Source of the DNA: Apostichopus japonicus
Lineage: Eukaryota > Echinodermata > Holothuroidea > Aspidochirotida > Stichopodidae
Length of the DNA: 64,000 nucleotides
Direction: 5' to 3'
Assembly (NCBI RefSeq): GCF_037975245.1
Contig: NC_092564.1
Coordinates: 15,193,984 to 15,257,983 of the forward strand
The notes beneath the pieces were generated by a model, which searched no databases, was not told the origin of the DNA, and saw only the letters and a list, made by a program, of their open reading frames with translations. A program made the position numbers and the translations under genes. Shown here one piece after another: positions 12,601 through 24,600 of the stretch (positions are counted from its first letter, which is position 1; every line of letters begins with the position of its first letter).

Positions 12601-15600
12601 GATTCAGTATCTTATCAGATTGCTGTGGGTACTGCTAGCAAGTCCTATCTATTCATTACAAAATATCCTCCAGTGCAATGAATGTTAGAATTGCTGTGTT
12701 TGCACTCTTTTTACTCAATTAATCCATTTTGTAATTCATTTTGGAGTTGGTTGGTTCTACCGTAGCTGTGCATCGTAAATTCCTTTTGCTATGATTAGGG
12801 ATTTATTTTACTACTGTTGATGAGTACTTTTATCCACTTTTTAGCAACATGTCAAACTCAAAATATTTGGCGTATGTCGGATGAATCTTTTTATCTGTTG
12901 ATTCACTTTTCAGGTCGGAACAGGAGATGAACAACATTGAGATAACACATGAACCTCCCAAGGGGCTTGCTGATTGGGTAAGCAATAAATTCTTTGCTTG
13001 CCAAAAGTAGCCATAAAGATACTTACTCATATTTAATGTATGAATTTGGAAACTAAATTTAAGCTTAAAAGCTTTTTGGAAAACAAGAAAAAGTGTCTAC
13101 ATTATTTTGTACTTTAGAAAGTGTGCAGCATGGCTACTATTTACAACTAGTTTTTACTCAAAACTGCTGTTTACTTTATTTGGTCTCATATGTAGCTGTG
13201 GAAGTAGATTAATATCTTTATATATTAAAAAAGAATTTGACTCAAGTGGCTCAAAATCTGAAATTAAGTTAGAAACTGACAATCGAGTGAAATTTGAATA
13301 TCAGGGGACTACTTTCATTTGTTGATTATTCCACATCGTCTATATACAGGTAGCCTACTTTGGTGTGAAGACCCTGAGATTAGGCTTTGATGTATTTTCT
13401 GGTTTCGTTATCGGTGAGAGAAATGAGAAAAAATGGCTCAAGTAAGTTTTATGTTTCTTCATTATTGACAATAAATGTTTGAATGAGGAGGAGAAAAGTA
13501 TGCTTGTATGTCATTCACAGAATTTCACCTTAAAATTGGTTTAAACATCTCTAAAGCATTAGACATCAGCGGCATTGTTTCGGCTCCAGAAATATGTCAT
13601 TGTAAGAAGATCAGATCATCATCAAACCATGCTCACACAATCTAACATGGATAGGGTCTCAAATAAGCTATGGTAAGGCTTCCTTGGGTCTCTTAACTAA
13701 ACCAAACCATACTCAACAACACAGAAGATTTAGCATAGTGTAATATTGTGACGAGCCCGGCTCCTCCGATAGTAAAACTATATCGGGACTCGCGATAGAA
13801 AGGTACTGGGATATCTTGATGCCGTATTTATGCTTCTTCAGGAGATGTCAGAACGGGCGAAAACAATGAGTTCACAGAAAAACAATTTGACAAGATCGGA
13901 TTTGATTAATGATTCGGTATAATTTCTTCTCTGTCGATTCTCTTTACAAATAAAACTAAATTACAATGATTTGACTTGACTTGACCGAGTGATAAATTTG
14001 CTGACCAGGTAATAAAACTTTCGGCCTCCTTTTTCTTTTATACCCTTACGTCTATAAAATCCCTCTGCGCATAATCAGTAGGCAGCCAATAACCTGACCA
14101 TCCTGTATTAACCTAACGATATAAAAATAAGTGCACTGGCACTGATCTGCCCTGATTGGTTGGGAGTTTGGAAGTCCATCCCCTTTTCTATGGAAACTTC
14201 CATACCACGTGAGAGAACCTTCTCGAATGTTCCACAGACATAATGGAATCTATTTTGGGAAAAGGCCCTGTACCAAGATTCAATAAGATAGTTAAAAAAC
14301 TTCTTGTGGGAAAACTGAATCCATGACCTAGATAAATACATAAGAGGCCCGTAAGGTGTCTCGATGGAGTGTTTCGGTAACATCAAAGAGATGGTATCAC
14401 TATTTCATAACATCCCCCTCAATCTTTTAAAATTTTTGGATACTCCAAAATTTTAACATCATACTGCTTTAACTTATCATTATCTCAAGAAAGTAGAGTA
14501 CTGTAAGCACATTCACTAATAATCATTGACTTCAATAAATGGTCTGCATATATCTCAAGGTTAACATCTTGGTTACGAATTATTAAAAAATGATCATATG
14601 GTATATACACATTGACACTATCTCCATGAAATTTTTGTGTACCTCTTCAATATTGATGACATCATATGATGTAATCTTAAAAAAAAAAATATCATTAAGA
14701 TATCTTAAAGTTACATGACACAGCAAAATATGCAGTATCTCTAACAAAATACATTTATGCATTTCATACATCAATAATACATTTATATCAAAAGTGAAAT
14801 CATGCCGTGGATTGGGGAGAGATCAGAGAATGCTTGACTTAGTTATCTTTTTAACTGAACAGAACACCTTAGCGTTCCATAAAACAAATTCGTACATTAA
14901 AAAAAGAACCTTAAAATATTACAAACTCATTTACAAAGTACCTCCTCTTTAATGAAGTCATAGTTTCAAAACTGCTTTGAAACCGTGTGAATCATATACA
15001 TCCACTTCAAGAAAATCAAGAAAATGTGACTCGATAGCATGGTGACCCTAGGTATGCACTCCGAAATGATCTAGTAAAGTACCAAAGTACTAGATATTCG
15101 ATACCATAAAAGAGACCCCACAGACTATGACATCAACAAATCTTTCTTCAAATTTACATAATACTTAACATCTTGTTCTTTTAAACTTCTTGCTTCATCA
15201 TTGAAGAAATTTACTTTTCAATGAATATTTGAGGAAAAGAAAATATATACATAAGTTCCTCAAAAGATCTATACTTTCATTTGCTTCGATAACTGTTGCT
15301 GTAAGCAAAAGTTGCATATCACCAATGCTGTCTCTGAATAGCCTTCAACATAACATAAATGATGCAATGTAAATATCCTTAAAATATTTCTCAATATATG
15401 AAAACCCATGTTGCTAATATTCCGGATATGTTCTAATTGCCGGGTAAACGTTTGAACGAATTCATAAGGAGAAATAAGGTATACTCATTACACATTTGAT
15501 ATAAAAGATGAAACTAGGTCACTTGGTGGTGGTTTCAACAATAAAGCTTATATTGTTACACCATACAGTACAATGACTTCCACTTAATAGGTATGCAGGT

Positions 15601-18600
15601 AATTGCCATGACGCATTCCGTTCATACAATCGTGGGTAAAACACCTGTTCATCAGAACTTAAAGCAATATGCAGTTATACTGTACATACTAACCATATAA
15701 TGTTTGCAACATTCTGCCTGGATTGCCTGTAATGTTCAATCCCTTTTCATGGAGAAAATTCATTATTTCCCCTGTGTTGGAATATTTTCCTACATTCCAC
15801 CAAAAATCATGACTCTTAAAGCCTGATGGAAAACTTGGTGTCTGATAGGTGACCAGAACCTGTAATTCACCCAATTTGTATCTAGCACGTTGGACTTTCA
15901 TGTCTCCTTGTGGAGCATTTGCAAAAACTTTCTTTTGCCTTAATATGCTATCTTTCATGGAAGGATATGGAAGTGCTAATCCTTCATTATGTGCTCTATT
16001 CTCTATAAAGGATGCAACATTCATTGGCTTAGTGGTCATAAGACACATGATGTGATCTGAAGTTACCCCTGGCAAAATGTTACCAAACTCATCATGAAAC
16101 TCAATATGTGCATCTTGCATGACATTGACATTTTCTGCATTAGAAGTGTTACTACTCAAAACATTTCTCATTCGAGCAACCTTTTCACTTGATGAACCCT
16201 TTGTTTTCAAGACATTTCGCAATTTCTGAATGTTGGTGATATTCTTAGTTTCAGAGGATGCTCTTACAAAACATGGTTTAAGCCTGTTATAATTGAATAC
16301 ATCACTAAGAATTTCTCCTTTGAGAGTGGCCAACAAATAATGAGTCCTATCTAAAACTTGATGGATCACTAATGGTCCACACCATTCTGCAGCAATTTTG
16401 CGAGAGTTCGCAGTCAAGGAAGAAGACGTTGGCTTATATAGATACACCAATTGACCCGTTGAATAAATTGCACCCTTGTCCAGTTTTGCACTTATCTTAA
16501 CATTTTGAGCATCTTGTTGCTTCTTTTGTAAGACTAACATTACCCTTGACAAATGATCAAATCGTTTCTTTAACAATGCAGCATATTCTCCATGAGATTG
16601 TGATAATCCTGCCATTGGATTGAACGATAAATTTGTAAGATTTGGCGGCTTACGTCCAAATGCAAGTTCAAATGGGCTATAGTTACCCAACTGAGGAGAG
16701 GAAAATGTGTTATATGCATAGGCTGATGTTGGGACAAATCGTACCCAATCCGTACCAAACTGATTTAAGTTCACTTTGAGGAAATTTGAAAGAGTCTGAA
16801 TGTGTCTTTCAACCTGTAAGCTTCCATGATTGCTTACACTGATGAACTTTTGTTCAATGCCTAAAGCTTTACTTAAGAGCTCCACTAATTTTCCTGTAAG
16901 AGAAGCTGCCGCATCACTTATAATACAAGACGGTGGACCAAAGGTTGTAACTACCCTCTGCAATAATGCTTCACATATCGTTTCAGCATCAAGAGTCTTA
17001 AGAGAAACACATACAACAAATCTAGTGATCTCATCACAAACAACCATCAAATGTTTAAATCCTGTAGCCGTTGTGGGCATAGTCTTGAAATCCAGACTAA
17101 GTCTGTCAAAAGGACGATAAGAATCAGGAATGCGAGCATGATATTGTCTCAATTTGTCCGGTTTCTTACGGAATTCTTGACAACGGAGACATGCCTGAAT
17201 ATAATTACTGATGCGTTGAAACATATTGCGCAGATAGAAATGCTGTCTAATGGTCAAATATGTACGCATTACACCCTGATGATTACTTAACAAGTCATCA
17301 TGATATCGAGATATTATTTGTTCTACCATAGTTTCAGGTACGACTAACTGAAGAGTCATCTTAGCATCATTAGTCTCATGCAAAAATATCCTGAATAACA
17401 AACTATTACATAACAAATAATCCTCTGCTTGAGAACGAACAGTTCTAGCATGCTTAACATTACTTGGAATAATGTCATGTGCAAGAAAATCATAAATTGG
17501 TTTGTAGAAAGGACAAGTTTGTTGTTGAATTTGCAACTCCTTTACATCAAATGGCAGATCATAGTTTTTGATCAGCTTTCCTTGAATTGCCTTCATGACT
17601 TTATTCAATTCCTTTTGTTTTGGAATGTGCCCTGTAACCAAATGATCAATGTTTGTTATGACTGGCTTTGGCTGAGCAAATAATTCTGGAGGTGGTTCTC
17701 TGATTACCTCTTGCACTCTATGTCTATTCTGATCCACTAATCTTGGCTCTGTAGGTTGAGAAACACTTGTAAAATTTGGCACAACTAATACATCAGGACT
17801 AAATGTATGTCTATTTTCAATCGGCATAGTAATAGTAGGCCTTTGAATATTTGTTTCTCTCTTGTCAGTAGAAATTACTGGTGTAGTCATCTTTTGTGAC
17901 TCAGGTTGTGGTCTCTGTGTAACATGATCACTAGAATGTGTTGCCTTAGGAATGGATGTCCTTTTAACTCTATTTGTTGATACTTTGGCTGGGGAATCCT
18001 GCTTGGACTCCTTTGTGACTTTATTCGGAAATAAATCTGGAACTTTGACTCCCATTGACCTTGCCTTTGACCTTGTCATGATTGGATTAAATGTCTCCTT
18101 AGGTGGAGTTGAAATATCCTCATAAGAACTGACCTCTTGAGCAACCTGATCTATTTCAGAGTGGAATTCCTGTGGTGCTCTAGACAAATAATCTGCCAAA
18201 ACCAATTCCGAGCCTTTTTTGTAACCAACCTGAAATGTATATTCTGACAATTTGAACAGAAGTTTACGTAAGCGTGAAGTTGCTGGTTCTTGTTTTGACT
18301 TAAACAATTCAACAATGGCTGAGTGATCAACATATGCCTCAAATTCTACATTTTGCAATAAATGTTTGAATGCTGTCACATTAATAAATAGACCCATCAT
18401 TTCTAATTCAGTTACACTATACCTCTGACATGCTGGTGGTAATATCTTAGAGTAATATGCAATAATATTCTCTTTACCATTAACTCTTTGTGTCAGGTAT
18501 GATCCTGTTGCTACTCGTGATGTGTCGCTATATAATACAAAACGACCATATTTCTGTGGCATATGCAGTATAGGTGGATTACACAACAACTCTTTAATAT

Positions 18601-21600
18601 TTTGAAATGCACACTGATGTTCTTCTGTCCATTTAAATACCTTTCTCTTACGACTCAAATGATGTAATGGTCTCAATAGTGCTTGAATATTTGGGAAAAA
18701 TGAAGCCACATAATTAACTGCACCTACAAATCGTCTTACTGACTTAACATTGTGTGGTTTCGGTGTGTTCCTAATCGCTGCACATCTATCATGTAAAGGT
18801 TGGATACAAGCCTCACCTTCTGGGGTTATTGAGAGCAAATGTCCCATATATCGGACTGAATTTTGGAAAATGCTACACTTTTTCGGAGAGATTTTCAATC
18901 CGTTGTCCATTAAAACCTTAAAAATTGCCTGTAGGTGTTGTTTGTGAGATCGTTTGTCTGCACTGTACACAATAATATCGTCATGATGAGCAATACAGAA
19001 CTTATTTGAATTTGGGATCGTTGCCAAAATATCATTAATTTTCGACTGAAAGATCGCTGGAGATAAATTCAATCCCTGTGGTAAACGTTTATAATAATAA
19101 TGCTTTCCTCCATGAAATGAAGCAATACCTGTATATTGTTGTGCATGAACACTAAGTGGCAGACAGAAGAATGCAGACTTTAAATCAAGAACACCCAAAA
19201 TTTTGGCTCCAGAGTACCCTATGGTACGGATAGTCTCATTCAGTAATGGAAATGGGTGATTGAAACGTTTTATTCTACTGTTCAAGTAGCGAAAATCTGT
19301 GACAACCCTTTTGTCTTTTGTTCCCTTCTTTGGAATGAGGAAAACCGGTGAAGTATAAGACTGATGTCCTACCGCTAAGATTCCTAATCGCACTAATTTG
19401 TCAAGCTCACTGGCGACAATGACTTTGTCCTCATCTGAAAGTCTATAGGGACGTATGTAAAATGGCTCGTCATTAGTAAGAGTAATATCAGCTTCATAAT
19501 TTGGACAGTGTGATAATTCACCATAAAGAGAAAATGCATCTCTATGTGAGTCTAGAAATTCATATATGCTCTCTGTTTCTGAAGCATTCAGAATACTTTG
19601 TTCCAAAATAATGTTATCTCTCATGATTTCCTGTTCCGATTTGGAAACCAGGGGATCATCGGCTGTCAAATGTGGATATCGATGTAAATTATATCGTGTA
19701 ATTTCATCACGATTCTCTTTAGAGTTTGAATTGGTTCGAAAAAGAGACGGTTTTTCGATGTCTCTCATGACATTTAGAAAATCTAGAGAATCAGTAGGTA
19801 TGTCTTCTGTGACCGTAATGATATCTGCTAAATCTAAATGAGCCACTGTTCGAGAAGGATGCAGACAAAATTTCTGGTTACCCATGTTCCTTAGTAGAAT
19901 CTTTGTTCTACCTTTATGCATTTTCACTAACATTCGTGAAGGACACATACGAGAAATTAGAGGAAACGGTCTAATAACCATATCTGCATTTCGTGCATAA
20001 AGTGGAAGACGTCCCTGTACAGTAATGTATCTTTGCTGACCTGGGTAAATAACAAATCTCTGCACTGGCCTAAGGAAAACTTTGGCTTGTTTAATTCTAA
20101 AACAGTTTGTGGTAAAGTCCAAAGATCCATTCAATTCCTTCAGAGTTGGACTACCTAATATTAAGTCAATACCTGTCAGGTTTGCAGCAATTAAAGCAGA
20201 AAGCTGAAATTCATGACCCTGAATTTTGACCTGAAATGTTATCGTGCTATACACATGAATAAACTGACCATTACCCAACTTTAAGTTTACTACATCTACT
20301 GAGACTGGTTGTATAGAGGATAAATACTTTGAATTTTGCACTGTAGAAGAAGAAATGATAGAGCGTGTCGCTCCACTATCAAACAACAGTGAAATTCCTT
20401 TACCATCATGTAAAGTACCTCTTACAAAATTACGTGTGTCCAGTTGAATATCCACACTACGGTCGTTCCCTGTATATCTAGAACTAGGAATATTACTATT
20501 CTTCCAAATATTATTTGCTTTACGTTTCGATCTTCCTTTACTTGGTACTTTGTCTGGAGTCACTGTATGATGAGTGCAATCATACGTGCTCCCTAATGAA
20601 AATTCTGTGTTGGTACTCTGTTTACATTAGCCTCCATTTCATGGCTTAGGCGAATTTGGCAATATTGTGCAAAATGACCTCGATTTTGGCAGTAATGACA
20701 TGTGACTGAAGGATTAAAATACGGTAACCTTCTCCTGTTATTATTCTGACCTGTCCTAGGACCACGAGAATCACGAGAACTATATCTTTGCCTCATATCT
20801 TTTGGATTGTCTTGCGATTCTGACCTACGTGACTGATCAAACTTGTTCTCTAATTCCTGAATTTTGGTACACAACTCGTGTATCTCAGAAGATGCAGAAA
20901 TAGTAGGAGTCTGAACAGAAGACGCTTTTTCGTGCATTGCCATAAATAGTTCGGAAGAAGCTGGGGGTTGACTTTGGATTTGTAAGTCAAAATAACATTG
21001 CACTTTCATGACCAAATCTGCAATTGTTGCTTTTGGTGATGCAGACATTAACACTGCTGAGCGACATTGCAAAGGCAGGGTCGAGATCAATTTATCTCTA
21101 ATTTGGTCCTCGCCATAACTTAATTGTGCTGCAGCTTTGGAAATTTTGGCCAAATGAGCTTGAGCTGTATCACCTGGCGTATAGCTTAATGCGTGAAATG
21201 CCTGTGATTTTGCATAGGAAGAAGTTCCTGGACTGAAACGAGCAAGGAATTGCTTGCGCAGATCAGCAATAGTTGAAAAAATTTTGTTTTCAATCCAGAG
21301 TCTGGCTTGGCCTTTAAGTGTTCGCTTAAATATGCGACATATTTCATTAAATTCTTCCGCTACAGCCTCACGGGTGGTTCGGGACGGCAATTTATGCACC
21401 TCTAAATAATCTTCAAATCCCAAATAATGAGCTTCGGCTAAATCTGCATCAATTACATCGCCCTGAAATTGTGATGGCAAAAAATCAGTGGGCCTATGTT
21501 TCTGCATAACATTAACAGAGGTAGAAGTTTCCTGTTCACTGACGGACATTATGCTGAATACAATTAGGCTAGTTACGAGTATACAACATGAGCCTAGACT

Positions 21601-24600
21601 TAATTGAACACACTATCGACCGCAATTAAATACAAATAACAAATATTCAATACATGGACACGATTAAAATAACTTATCGTTACACTCTGATCTCAAATAG
21701 GGGTTGGGATACAAATTGGCATGATTTCACTCACCCTTAAGTTTAACTAAGAACTGGTACTGGCACTGAAAACGATGATGGAAGTCCCTCGGTTAGCAGT
21801 AGTAGTAGCGGCAGGTAGTAGCAGTAGCAGGTGGGTAGTAGCAGGTAGGCCTACATCTCGTAAGAACTTCAGATTCGTTCGCCGTTAACATCGGGTAGAG
21901 TCTAGGCTTAGATCGCGAAAATCTTCAGTTCTGATGTTTGGAGCTGTAGTATTCTACGTACTAGTTGCGCGAATGTTCAAACGCGAACTGCATGCTGGGT
22001 TGATTAACGTTAGTGTACAGATCAGTGGTTCCGGCATCCGGTGTACAGACTTAGGCTAGTATAGGCGGACTTCCCTCGTAGAGTGTGTATGTAAGGCTAG
22101 GTCGTGAACATACGTTGTGTTCCTCGTTAGGTCTTCGGGCCAAAAAAAAATCACCTGTTCGTTATTGAACGTAACGAACGAAATTTGTGAAAAGTTCCGC
22201 TACCGTTTTGTTCCTGAAGAAAGCAACCGATCTCCACCATGTAATATTGTGACGAGCCCGGCTCCTCCGATAGTAAAACTATATCGGGACTCGCGATAGA
22301 AAGGTACTGGGATATCTTGATGCCGTATTTATGCTTCTTCAGGAGATGTCAGAACGGGCGAAAACAATGAGTTCACAGAAAAACAATTTGACAAGATCGG
22401 ATTTGATTAATGATTCGGTATAATTTCTTCTCTGTCGATTCTCTTTACAAATAAAACTAAATTACAATGATTTGACTTGACTTGACCGAGTGATAAATTT
22501 GCTGACCAGGTAATAAAACTTTCGGCCTCCTTTTTCTTTTATACCCTTACGTCTATAAAATCCCTCTGCGCATAATCAGTAGGCAGCCAATAACCTGACC
22601 ATCCTGTATTAACCTAACGATATAAAAATAAGTGCACTGGCACTGATCTGCCCTGATTGGTTGGGAGTTTGGAAGTCCATCCCCTTTTCTATGGAAACTT
22701 CCATACCACGTGAGAGAACCTTCTCGAATGTTCCACAGACATAATGGAATCTATTTTGGGAAAAGGCCCTGTACCAAGATTCAATAAGATAGTTAAAAAA
22801 CTTCTTGTGGGAAAACTGAATCCATGACCTAGATAAATACATAAGAGGCCCGTAAGGTGTCTCGATGGAGTGTTTCGGTAACATCAAAGAGATGGTATCA
22901 CTATTTCATAACAATAGACCACTGGGATTGAAGTCACATTGTATCAGAAGTGACCAGAGTAATAAAATCTTTCACGATGTAGAATCCTGTAATTACAGTT
23001 TAAAGTATAGATTACTACTCAGATTTAGTGTAGAAATAACTATTACAAATGTCAGTTTTTTTTTCCTCAAATTTTTGGAAGAGAATGTCGATATACATTT
23101 TGATTTTGTTATAAATGTCTTTCTGTTCAGTCGGGTGATATTTTTGGAGACGGTCGCAGGTGTTCCTGGCATGGTGGCAGCAATGACCAGACACCTTCAT
23201 TCCCTTCGAAGGTTAAAGAGAGATCATGGATGGATACATACTCTCCTTGGTGAGTACTTGATGTTTGTTGATGAATGCGTTCTCTGAATAGTAGAAAATA
23301 GTACTCATTGAGTGTCAGTCGTAACAGTGGCCATCGCAATTGTCAGATGACTGAAGCCCCCGGGAGGTGGGGTGTAGGGAGGGTGCGACACTGACATAAT
23401 TATCAGACAAAGGTCTGATTCTTCTTAAAATCTGGATCCATCATCATATTGATTAGATATGATGTTCTTCACAAATTGGAGTATTTTCCTCACAAAGGGT
23501 ATGATTTTCACCACAAACCTCAAGATGTCCCTGACAATGTTTGATTTGACCCAATCTCACATCCTATTTTCCTCTTCCTGAGTATATTTTGTAAACTACT
23601 GGGAAAAGGGTTTCCAGATGGTTTTCCAATTCATATTGTGACCACCCAACAAGTTTTGTGAGCAGTATACCCAATTCAGATATCATGCTCTTTTCATTTC
23701 TTACACTTTCTAAGGTGAACAAAGACCTAAAATTTCATAAAAACAGAAAGAGGAAATATTTCATTTCATAACAGACTTGTAGTACTCGCACCCAAGTTCG
23801 TGCTGGTGTTACATTATTTTTGTACTGGTTCTCGGTATTTTGTACTCATATTGGTACTCATAGTGGGGACTCTGTACTCGCGCTACGAGTCTGATGTATA
23901 CTGATATATTTATGGTTGATAATAAATGATATATAATGATGGAGTTGTGCGTAAAGTATGCCTAGAATTGACTAAAAACGTCCACAAGTTAATGTTCTCA
24001 TGTTTTCTTTTTGACCTTTAGAGGAGGCTGAGAATGAACGTATGCATCTCATCAGTGCTCTTATGATCAAGAAGCCAAGCTGGTTTTTCAGGGCTTGCGT
24101 CCTCATTTCACAAGGTAGGTAGGTTGGTGCAAAAAGGAATATCAATGTAGTGTAAATCTAGCAATCCAAACAAAACAGTCAGTTACTTTGACTTCGTCCA
24201 GTAATTGCAAAAGATTTACAGTTAAGTCTGAAAAATTCAAGTAATTCTGAAATTTCTTTCTTGGTATGTAAAGTGTTCAATATAACAAAAAATTGATCAG
24301 TTATTGGTTTCACTGCAACCAGTATACCCTTGTATAGTATCATCTTAGTATTATAGTGCATTTGATCTCACGTTTGCCTATGTATTCCTTTGTTTTGGTT
24401 TTGACAGGGCTGTTTGTCAATATCTTTTTCATCGGATACCTTGTGAGTCCTCGCATGTGTCACAAATTTGTCGGTTATTTAGAAGAAGAAGCTGTGAAAA
24501 CGTACACCAAGTTGCTACAGGTTTGAAAGCTTATAGTCTTTCCGCTTATCTTTTTAATCTTGTTTTCCAAAAGCAGGAAATGTTGCTTCTTGGAAGTTTT

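Larger units (their letters stand above)
13739..22913 (-). mobile_element. Complete Ty3/gypsy LTR retrotransposon in AOX intron 6
   Basis: 9175-bp element in minus orientation, antisense to AOX. From its own 5' end it has an LTR (22913-22240), a primer-binding site, a ~690-nt leader, gag (21549-20593), pol (20626/20563-15689), a ~1270-nt untranslated stretch, a polypurine tract and a 3' LTR (14412-13739). The two 674-bp LTRs are identical by eye and begin TG and end CA. ATAG is duplicated at both sides. Domain order protease, RT, RNase H, integrase places it in Ty3/gypsy (Metaviridae). No envelope-like frame is seen. No stop or frameshift breaks gag or pol, so it may be recently active. Outside the element, AOX intron 6 is only about 510 bp. 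Confidence 0.96.

Noticed and set aside
14108-14386. 92-codon frame, identical to one at 22609-22887
   Set aside because: It lies wholly inside the LTR and is duplicated only because the LTR is. No protein family signature.
22865-23287. 140-codon frame beginning in the LTR and running into AOX exon 7
   Set aside because: Only 23131-23249 is real coding sequence. The upstream part is LTR and intron read through a valid splice acceptor.
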